A stretch of 10,201 bases of DNA from JAQICX01 sp964441455 (GTDB taxonomy: Bacteria > Verrucomicrobiota > Kiritimatiellia > JAQICX01). Position numbers and translations under genes: made by a program. The DNA is taken from the NCBI GenBank assembly GCA_964441455.1, contig CAYTUX010000292.1:1-10201 (forward strand). The letters run 5' to 3'. Shown piece after piece: positions 1-7,900 of this stretch. The first letter of the stretch is position 1. Each line of letters starts with the position of its first letter. The notes under the pieces were generated by a model. The model saw nothing but the letters and a program-made list of their open reading frames with translations. It searched no databases and had not been told where the DNA came from.

Positions 1-36
1 TTTGAACAGAGTGTGAACGACATGATGGATAAGTAA
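1..36 (+). CDS. possible C-terminal end of an upstream gene (partial)
   Basis: Frame 1 from the window edge reads F-E-Q-S-V-N-D-M-M-D-K and then TAA. The other two plus-strand frames hit stops within 15 bases. The composition is plausible for a protein tail, but eleven residues cannot identify a family. If real, the gene lies mostly to the left of the window and is transcribed towards plsY, so the two would be convergent. No clear stem-plus-T-run terminator follows the stop. Confidence 0.35.
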   Translation, partial: FEQSVNDMMDK

Positions 37-146
37 AAAAATATTAAACTTGCAGGTACAGGTTAGATGCCCCGCACCGGACAAATGCCCTTATTTTTAT
101 ACACCAGCAAACATATGTCTTCTTCATTCTTTTTTTCTGAAAGCTA

Positions 147-176
147 TTGACAAAGGAATACCAAAGAGAGTAAAAT
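147..176 (+). promoter_or_regulatory. sigma70-like promoter pointing into the repeat cluster
   Basis: A perfect -35 box TTGACA (147-152) is followed after 18 bases by TAAAAT (171-176), five of six matches to the -10 consensus. Predicted transcription would start near 183 and run right into the hairpin cluster at 191-281. No open reading frame follows on the plus strand before the antisense side of plsY. It could drive a non-coding RNA, be a remnant of a lost gene, or be a chance match in AT-rich DNA. Confidence 0.4.
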
Positions 177-190
177 GCGTATATTAGATA

Positions 191-281
191 GGGCGTTGCC
201 CTGGGCTGTTATATTTTGAGCTTTCAGCCCGTTCGGACGCCGGGGAGACGGCGTCCCTCCCAATTACGGGCTGTCAGCCCG
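191..281. repeat. cluster of REP-like palindromic hairpins
   Basis: Several GC-rich inverted repeats sit back to back in otherwise AT-rich DNA. They are GGGC-gtt-GCCC (191-201), GGGCTG/CAGCCC (203-208 with 225-230), a perfect 8-bp stem GGACGCCG/CGGCGTCC with a 6-base loop (235-242 with 249-256), and the near-perfect palindrome CGGGCTG-t-CAGCCCG (267-281). The opening pattern of GGGCGTTGCCCTGGGCTG followed by an AT spacer and then CAGCCC resembles intergenic repeats I recall from PVC and Bacteroidota genomes, often attributed to Y1 (RAYT/TnpA-REP) transposases. No such transposase is encoded here. Confidence 0.6.
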
Positions 282-342
282 CTCAATTGCAAAGCACTCG
301 TGGCGTAGCCTAAGAGAGGCTTCAGCCCTAAAAAATAAATTA

Positions 343-540
343 ATAGGCTGGAGCAATGAAGTAGCAATTGTTTTATTCATAATTCGATGTTGGACGGCTA
401 ACTTGTTAGTCCCGCAAAGCGGGATTCGACGTTCTTAATCCATTTTCATTTTTTTCTGCGTCTCTGCGCTAAAAATTCTTTTGGTTGCGGCTGTGCCGCC
501 CTGAGTCCTCTGTGTTCTCTAGCGTAGCGGGTGGTTAAAA
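343..540. repeat. degenerate mosaic intergenic repeat with inserted mini-hairpins
   Basis: The stretch has no credible open frame. It contains phrases I recognise as widespread bacterial intergenic filler: an ATTCGATGTTGGAC segment, TCTGCGTCTCTGCGC, and CTGAGTCCTCTGTGTTCTCT followed by GTGGTTAAAA. Short palindromes lie inside it: TCCCGC-AAA-GCGGGA (410-424) and GCGGC-TGT-GCCGC (487-499). The last phrase is interrupted by AGCGTAGCGG (521-530). Together with 37-190 and 282-342, this fills the non-coding region left of plsY. From 541 to 595 I see only AT-rich sequence. Confidence 0.4.
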
Positions 541-595
541 AAAACTTCTCTTTTTTCTTATTCGAGTCGCTAAGATTGTCCACCCTAGTACTAAT

Positions 596-1252
596 TTATT
601 GTTTTTTTTCAAAACGATTTTCTGTACCTTTAATAAGACGTTGAATATTTTTTTTGTGTCTTAATATAATTAATAGACAGAAAAGATTTAAAACAATTGG
701 TATATATACATCAAAACGTGTTCCGAGACGCATTATGTCCATAAAAAATGCCACCCAAGTTGCAACTGCAAGAACAATTGCCGCCATTATTGAGGCTAAT
801 GAAACAAATCTGAAAAGAAGCATAACAATAATCCAGACTATAAATGCAACTAATGAAGGCAGTGGAGCAAGACCAATCATAGCCCCTGCCGAGGTTGCCA
901 CACCCTTCCCGCCTTTAAACTTTAGGTAAATCGGCCAGCAGTGACCTATAATAGCTGCAAATCCACATGACAACTGGATGGGTACGTAATACTCTTTCAT
1001 TCCAAAAAAAACAAGAACCATTGGTATTACCATTGCAGGAATAAATCCTTTTAATATATCTAAAATAGAAGTAAGTATTCCCCAACTTTTACCGACAACC
1101 CTAAACACATTGGTTGCTCCAATATTGCCACTGCCGTGTTCATATATGTTGAAACCACGTTTTTTTGCAATCAGAAAACCAAAAGGTACTGCCCCAAGAA
1201 GGTAAGAACCTATTAATGCCAATGAAAAAAGAACAACCTGAAATGTAGTCAT
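596..1252 (-). CDS. plsY: glycerol-3-phosphate acyltransferase PlsY
   Basis: PlsY is an integral inner-membrane enzyme. It transfers the acyl group of acyl-phosphate (made by PlsX) to the sn-1 position of glycerol-3-phosphate, giving lysophosphatidic acid, the first step of bacterial phospholipid synthesis. The 218 residues match the family length. All three cytosolic signature motifs are visible: SGNIGATNVFR (41-51), GHCWPIYLKFKGGKGVAT (103-120, phosphate-binding GGKG) and RHKKNIQRLIKGTENRF (198-214). Hydrophobic segments lie near 4-29, 58-83, 92-105, 122-148, 150-171 and 183-197. The ATG start at 1252 has an AAGG ribosome site six bases upstream (1259-1262). The gene begins 45 bases after the GcvH-like gene on the same strand, so co-transcription is likely. 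The neighbour is not plsX, plsC or gpsA, so this is not a recognisable lipid operon. No convincing terminator follows. Confidence 0.96.
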   Translation of the reverse strand: MTTFQVVLFSLALIGSYLLGAVPFGFLIAKKRGFNIYEHGSGNIGATNVFRVVGKSWGILTSILDILKGFIPAMVIPMVLVFFGMKEYYVPIQLSCGFAAIIGHCWPIYLKFKGGKGVATSAGAMIGLAPLPSLVAFIVWIIVMLLFRFVSLASIMAAIVLAVATWVAFFMDIMRLGTRFDVYIPIVLNLFCLLIILRHKKNIQRLIKGTENRFEKKQ

Positions 1253-1297
1253 AGTTAACCTTAGTTATTTTTATTTGTTAATATAATCGACTGATTG

Positions 1298-1705
1298 TCA
1301 GCCAAAACGTGCTTCATACTCTTCAATGTTAAAAAACTCATCAAGATCCTCCGGATGATCAGGACTTAAACGCAATATCCAGCCTTGCTCAAAAGGATCT
1401 TCATTTATCAATTCCGGAAAAACCAATAGATCTGTGTTGATTTCTGTAACCGTACAAATCAGTGGTGCAAGACACTCTATTGTTAAATCCTGTGATTCAA
1501 TCACGCACATTCCTTCATCTAAACAATAATGATGCTCACTGTCCGGCTCCGGTAGTTCAACTGAAAGAATATTTGGCATTTTTATTAAACCATAATCTGT
1601 CTTACCAAAAAGCAATGTTCCATCTTTTTGCGGCAAAAGCCAATCATGATCTAATGTAAACCTAATATTTTCATCTAAATCCATTATTAAATTTTCTTTT
1701 AACAC
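1298..1705 (-). CDS. GcvH-like protein lacking the lipoyl lysine
   Basis: The protein has the length and landmarks of the glycine cleavage H protein fold: an H-D-W-L motif (20-23, usually HEWL), FGKTDYGL (33-40), SVELPE (48-53), VIES (68-71), NEDPFEQGWILRL (101-113) and a C-terminal EEYEARF helix (128-134). In true GcvH the ES motif is followed by one residue and then the lipoylated lysine. Here the sequence is E70-S71-Q72-D73, with GAT at 1489-1487, so the carrier lysine is Asp. The only lysines (3, 27, 35, 42) lie elsewhere. It therefore cannot carry lipoate as GcvH does, and a structural, regulatory or binding role is more likely. No gcvT or gcvP is nearby. The GTG start at 1705 has a GAGAG ribosome site. 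An ATG at 1684 (residue 8) fits family length better but lacks a good site. plsY follows 45 bases downstream. Confidence 0.85.
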   Translation of the reverse strand: MLKENLIMDLDENIRFTLDHDWLLPQKDGTLLFGKTDYGLIKMPNILSVELPEPDSEHHYCLDEGMCVIESQDLTIECLAPLICTVTEINTDLLVFPELINEDPFEQGWILRLSPDHPEDLDEFFNIEEYEARFG

Positions 1706-1745
1706 TATATTTCTCTCGCTAATTACTGTTTTATAAAATTTATAC

Positions 1746-1772
1746 CAAAACAGAGAACCCTTCTCTGTTTTG
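1746..1772. promoter_or_regulatory. 12-bp perfect inverted repeat upstream of GcvH-like gene
   Basis: CAAAACAGAGAA and its exact complement are separated by a CCC loop. The element lies 41 bases upstream of the GTG start. A minus-strand extended -10 candidate, TGG-TATAAA (TATAAA at 1739-1744), directly abuts it, so as DNA it would occupy the spacer and -35 region like an operator. As RNA from a more distal promoter it would be a strong leader hairpin. No T-run follows on either strand, so it does not look like an intrinsic terminator. Confidence 0.55.
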
Positions 1773-1781
1773 CGAATGTAC

Positions 1782-1809
1782 TTTTTACAGTTTTTTGAGA
1801 AATCGTCAA
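1782..1809 (-). promoter_or_regulatory. candidate promoter for the GcvH-like/plsY transcript
   Basis: On the minus strand TTGACG (1809-1804, five of six matches) is followed after 16 bases by TAAAAA (1787-1782, four of six). A long series of A-tracts lies just upstream (1812-1840) and could act as an UP element. Transcription would start near 1774, placing the 12-bp hairpin at the very 5' end of the RNA. The alternative is the extended -10 at 1739-1744; I cannot choose between them from sequence alone. Confidence 0.35.
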
Positions 1810-1840
1810 CCTTTTTTTTTGTTTTTTTCAGTTTTTTTTT
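1782..1840. other. helically phased A/T-tracts (predicted bent DNA)
   Basis: Uninterrupted T runs occur at 1782-1786, 1791-1796, 1812-1820, 1822-1828 and 1832-1840 on the plus strand (A-tracts on the coding strand). Their centres lie at about 1784, 1794, 1816, 1825 and 1836, close to one or two helical turns apart. Phased tracts of this kind bend DNA, and the bend would sit upstream of the likely GcvH-like promoter. Confidence 0.5.
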
Positions 1841-1842
1841 AT

Positions 1843-1856
1843 AAAACAGCTGTTTT
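1843..1856. promoter_or_regulatory. 14-bp perfect palindrome AAAACAGCTGTTTT
   Basis: This exact dyad shares the AAAACAG half-site with the inverted repeat at 1746-1772. A further CTGTTTT at 1726-1732 makes five half-sites in about 130 bases. The longer arms CTGTTTTATAAAA (1726-1738) and its exact complement (1837-1849) also form a 13-bp inverted pair across the region. A dimeric regulator or DNA looping is possible. The AT-rich background makes chance similarity a real alternative. Confidence 0.4.
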
Positions 1857-1948
1857 GGACGATTTTAAGACAATATTACTACAAACAAGATGAATATTAC
1901 AAAAATATAGTCTTAAAAAATAAAAGATTATTTCGGCTGTAATGCTTG

Positions 1949-1967
1949 AAAAAAACAAAGTTTTGTT
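1949..1967 (-). terminator. weak candidate terminator after the giant protease gene
   Basis: On the minus strand, about 30 bases past the stop codon of the giant gene, AACAA-AACT-TTGTT is followed by a run of T. The stem has five pairs with only one G-C, so it is weak. It is the only stem-plus-T-run arrangement I see in this gap. The rest of 1857-1997 is AT-rich with no gene; it also holds a loosely spaced 9-bp inverted pair (1863-1871 with 1910-1918). Confidence 0.2.
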
Positions 1968-1997
1968 AATACTCACATTGCAATATATTTTTCAGAC

Positions 1998-4900
1998 TTA
2001 ATTATTATCTACTTCTGCTTTAAAGAATCTCCATGGTTGATTTGTAGGTATTATCATTGAACCATTTAAAACATCATTGGAAATTGTCACAAATGGAATT
2101 GTTATGTTTGTTGTTGCTTTAACTGAATATTTTCTAAGTTCATCGTCAAATGGTGACCAGCTAACAATATTTGAATTAATTGTTGTTCTAAAAACTGAAT
2201 CTTTATTAGTTGGAACTGTTAAAGCAACATATTCCTGCCATGAAACCAAGCCGTCGCCATCTGTATCCATATAGGCTAAATCATTATAGTTTGTGGCATC
2301 AGGATAGTATTCTGCCAACCAAAGCTCTGACATTCCATTTGTTATTATAATTTCAGTAAATAGTGCAATAATAAAACCATCAGATGAAATATCTGTCCAC
2401 TCAAAGATTGGCGAGGAACCTAAAACATCAATGTTATTCGTTTTAAAAAGATTCAACTCATAGTGACTGTCCGGCATTGCCTCAAATGAAACATTTGCTC
2501 CTTTAGACACGTCAATGACTCCTGATGGCACAATCACACCATATGCACCATTAGAGGCAGTAATAGTAAACCAGGGCATCTCATAAGCACCCATGTCAAC
2601 AACGTCGTGGGCAATACGTGCATTACCTGCCAAATCCACACTGTCAACAACATATCGATTTGAACCGGTATCAATACATGGAGAAGAAGGTAATAACTCT
2701 AAAGAATCATTGAATAAAGGATCTGCAGATATATTACCTTGATCAAGAGCCACACTACCAACGCCAATGTTTGAGTAAAATGCTGTGCCACCGATAAAAT
2801 CACCTCCAATGTTGCCATATACAATAGTGTTTTCAACAGATCCTCCGTATATTCCACCACATGAACCAATGACCGATAGGTTTTCTGTAATAGTACTATT
2901 TTTAAATTTTGTGATGGTGGTTGTGAAAGGGTTCTGATAGAAAGCACCACCATGATTATCTGAACTATTCCCACTTATTACACAATTTTCTATCTCCGAT
3001 GAGTAACTGTCCCCAAAGATTGCACCTCCATATGCAGCGGTATTGTTTAATAACATAGATTGTTTTATATTGGAATCAGATGCAGCTCCACCAAAGGTCG
3101 CCATATTTCCATCTAATATACTATTGGCAACAATGGATTTTGAAACAGCTCCTCCATACTCAGCATAACAGAAGTATATAAATACATTTGTTTCTAAACT
3201 GGCATACCCTGCCCCGCCACCAAACATAGCGTAACACCCTATTATATCTGAATCTTTTATTGTTCCACCAAATACGGCTCCACCAATATATCCGGAATTA
3301 CAAAACATGATTTCCAAATTTTTCATAACTGCATCATAACTTTGAGCCCAAACACCTCCTCCATTATTTTCAATGAAAAGGTTAATACCGTTCTTTGTTT
3401 GACCATTTATAAGAGAGAAGTTTTGTAAAACAGTCCCATCAAGCATCAATACTGGTCTAAACAGAGACCCTCCATTAATGATAGGTACTCCATTTCCTGT
3501 CAGATCCTTACCTCTAAGCACAATGTTTTTATTTAAAACAGCAACATTAGTAACAGAAGCTGTAGGATCATTCAAAACACGGCTTGCAGTAGATGCAGTA
3601 TAAACACCATTTCCAACTAGAACCAGCGACCATTCTGTTGCAACATCTAAAGCCTCCTGAATCGTTTTGGAGGCATCTGTCCAACTTGAGAAACCATTTT
3701 GTTCATTTCCAAGAGGACTTACATAAATATATTCAGAATAGTATGCAAAGAAATTGGTTAAAGTAAACTCACCTGCTGTTGCATAATAGACAACATCAAG
3801 TAGATTGGTTGAGTTAATTTCATCAAACAGAAATTCAATAGTGTTTAACTCATTGTCAACTTGAACATCCTCAACCTGAACACCGCCAATAAAGGCATTG
3901 GTAACATCGCCAACAGCAACTCTATTTGTAAGTACAAGATGGTCACCAAATCGATCTCGCCAACGATGGTATCCGGTTGTGATATCTTCTGCGGAAATAC
4001 CACTGCCTGTAATATTAATGCCGATATTAGTAATATTCATTGATTCACAAGCCAACATTAGCTCTGATTCATAATAATCTTCAATAGCCGGATCAAATAA
4101 GATTGAAATCTCATGTCGTTCACCGGGCAGAATAGTGACAGGAAGATTATCAATATCTGACTCATATAAGAAAGAATTCATATTAAGATTATATATCATA
4201 TTATACCATAAGTCTTTTATCCCCGATATATCATCAAAAGCGGAATCAACGAATCCCTTGTAAACAGAGTTTTCCATATATAACAGTGAATAATCTTTAT
4301 CAACAGAATATTCTGCAATAGGAATCGCAAATTCAGAATCACTTATTTTTGCTGCACATCCATAATAGTTGAAATAAGGAAATGAATAAGATATTGGGTT
4401 TGTAACTTCCTTTGGCTGGTCAAAGAACATACTTCCTGAACCAATACCAATAATATTAACAGGCTCATCAATCATTCCGTTACTCGCTACTTCTGCACCA
4501 AGTCTGCTCCACAAGCTGTTGCCCCAGTAACTTGCACACCACGAACCTGCAATCAGAGGTTTGCCGCTATCAGCATATTCTATAAGTGCATCCTCCAAAT
4601 CTGTAATTTTTGTGTAGTTGGGCATAAAATAGTACTCAGATGACAAAACAACCATATCCCAATTTTGTGCTGTTAATGAATTATAAAATGCATCTATCTC
4701 TCCGTTGCCATAAACGGTTACTGATGCTCCCATATCTTCTAAAACTAAATAAGGAAAAGAAGCTTGTTTGTGATGCATATAGTCATCTGCATATACAAGA
4801 ACAGTCTTGTTTGTCATATCGAATGTGCTGTCAATCGGCAGATATTTTTTGTTCAATCTGATATTTTGAATTTTTACAGAATATTGCGGGTCTATATTTT

Positions 4901-7900
4901 CAACAAATATACTTTCACTTCTTGGTATGCCAATCTGCTGACTGCCAAAAGCCATTGTATTATTATCAAAAGAAGATACACTAGATGTTATTTCTATATT
5001 TCCCACTCCCGGCAACATTTCAAATTGTACGGGCACAACATTTGAATAGCCGCTATCAAAATTGTTAAATTGAAGATAATTTATGTGTTTCCCAAGACTA
5101 AAAGAGTTAACCTGATTGTCGACTGTTGCTGTTAAAACAATTGAATCTCCTGCACCAAGAACACCAAATGCCGGCAGTATAGATATCCAGTTGTCTGAAG
5201 CTGAAGCTGTCCAGTTCAAAGCCTGATCAGATGTGTTATGCAAAACAAACTGATAATCATAGATATCTAAACTGATATTTTCACGTGCACTCATTGAGTA
5301 TCCAACTTCCGGAGATACAGTAAGTGCATCATATATATACTCTGGATAGATCAACATATCACTCTCAATAAAACCACTTGGAATACCATTTCCGTCGGAT
5401 AGCCCGCAAATAAAAGTTTGAGAAATGGTTACATTTAAGTAGGTTAAACGGATTTTTCCATCAAAGAAAAACTCAACCTGAAAACTGTTGTAGTTATCTG
5501 TATTAAACTCAGGAACATCAATATATGTCACCACAAGCCTATCCGCAAACTCATCACATGTTACTGTGCCATGCTGAGGTGATAAATCTGCAAACATCGG
5601 TGCAACAGATTTTAAGGCAAAATGATTCGCCAATGTTGCATTGTACTCTCCACTGCCTTCAATAAATGATATTCTACCATTACCGTTAATAAAAATATTT
5701 GTGTAACTCGTTCCATAAAAATTTATGCCTCCGGAATGATTAACAACAATCTCCTCTATTCCATCATCTGTAAGCAATATTTTATTCTCTTCGTCAGGTA
5801 CCACATAGAACTGTTCAACGTCTGTATTACAATAGGCTATGTAATAGTTTGTGTTGCCTTCTGATGGTACAAACATAAATGATGTGTTTGAAAGAACATC
5901 TCCCTCTGTCATAGTCTGTGTAAAAAAGTCTTTTGCATTGCGAATATAAAATTTTCGTTCTTTTACAACCGATGAGGTCTTATTGGAAAAAACAACGTCT
6001 TCTGTATAGATATTGTCACCATATTGAAGAACAATTGCACTGACATTAACATCAACTTGTTGACTTTCATATGGCTCTATTAATTCATTTGTAACACTCA
6101 TATCAATATAACTGGTCTCGGGAAAACTCTTCCAGTCCAATGGCTGATTAATTCTGTTTGTTATGGTAAGAGTATATATATCCGGTTCATATGAAGTTGA
6201 AGAAATCCTGCTGAATAAAACATTTTTTCGATCCGGTATAATCTTCATCGGATCTTCATATGACATGGAAATCTCATATATATGTGCAATTGGATTGTTT
6301 GAATATCCAAATTGAATTTCGCCGGTATAAACATCTCCAACATTTAATCCGCCAACCGAATCATCGGCCGAAAAGAATATGTTAGTGGTTGCTCCGGCAT
6401 CCAAAACACCGGAATCTGCCCCTGAAACAGATAGCCAGTCATTGGAACTTGAAACTGATACAGTCCATTCTAAAGCTTCATCTCCACTGTTAAACATCTG
6501 ATACATGTGTGTGGCCGGATATATATCCCCACCCTTAACAGCAATAAAAACTGCTTCATCCGGTGGACTTATACTCATATTGTAGTTGAGTGCAGGATAT
6601 GAAGAAAAATCAGATTCCATAAACTCTGCCGGCACCCCTTGACCATCAGATAAACCTGCAATGAATATTCTTGTTATATCAAGTGCTCCATATGTAATGC
6701 GAATATTTCCATCAAAAAAACATTCATACTGAAAACTGCTGACTGTTGTCTCGTTATATCCTGGAACATCTATAAACGTCACAACAGCTTTGTCACTCTT
6801 TTTCTCAACATATGTCTTGCCATTTTGAGGAGATAAATCTGCAAACATTGCTGATATGGCAGGAATATTAAAGTAGTTCTGCAAAGATATTATATATTGA
6901 GTCGACCCCTGTCCAAAAGTTATCCTGCCATTTGCTGAAATATATAATGAACTATAACTGCTGTCAAAAAACGGAAAAGTTTTTCCTGAATCAAAAACAC
7001 ATTGATACACGCCGTCATCACTAAGAGTTATTCTGGCTGCATCAGTAATATCCTCAAAAAAATCATCAGCCTGATTTAGATGAGGAATATAATTTGTGCC
7101 ATCTTTTTCAAAAACTATTGACTGATAACTCAGGTCATTAACCCCGCCTGCAAACTCTTCTGTATAATAATCTTTTGCTCTAACTTCAAAATTAAGAACT
7201 CTATTAACAGATCTTGAGGCAGTTAAGTTAGTGAAGGATAAAATATCATTGTAAATTCCCGGCTCATATGGTTGCGGCTGGACTGATACCGCAACATCTT
7301 GCGTTGAATGCCCACCCAAAATACCGCTTTCAGGAAACATATTAAAAATATTGCTCAAAGAATTAGCTTCCCAATCCAGCGAACCGGAACCTGTATTAAT
7401 TAGAGAATAAGTAAAGGTCTGCGGAAATATGTTGTCGCCGCCATTAAAAGAGATAAAGTTTGCAGGAACAGAAGGTGTAACTGAAAATTCTCCTGCCTCC
7501 TTTAAATTCAGATCAGCATTGTATGCTACCAAAGCAAAGTCCTGATCAAGCAAGGTACCATTTTCAGGAACACCGTCACCTGCTATGTTTACAGAAAGAA
7601 CTTTTATTTCAACACTACCGCTTAGTCCCGCCGGAAGAAATACACTTTCAACATTGTTCATCCTATCGCCATTTCCGCCGATAACAGATTCATTTTTGAC
7701 AAAAACATTTCCGTAATATGGAACATTATCTACAAGAACAATTAAATCAAGATCATTAACATAAGCTGCTCCTGTCGTAGATCCAGGAGCATCTGTCCAG
7801 GCTAATGTAACTCTAAACATTTTCTGTGTATCCACAATTTCACCGACAAAACTAAACTCTGTGCCTGATTCAGTAAACAGCAGCTCGGAAGCCTGATCCA

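Noticed and set aside
529..585. GGGTGG (529-534) and CCACCC (580-585) as a terminator stem for plsY
   Set aside because: The six-base arms are 45 bases apart with no T run after the stem, so a functional hairpin is unlikely.
654..929. 91-residue plus-strand open frame antisense to plsY
   Set aside because: It mirrors the PlsY coding sequence, whose three signature motifs are on the other strand.
2699..2974. 91-residue minus-strand open frame inside the giant gene
   Set aside because: It overlaps the beta-helix coding region in another frame, has no recognisable domain and no ribosome site I can see; the giant frame has clear domain content here.
2859..3284. Period-21 coding repeats as a CRISPR-like array
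   Set aside because: The periodicity is in protein residues of beta-helix rungs; the DNA units are not identical and there are no spacers.
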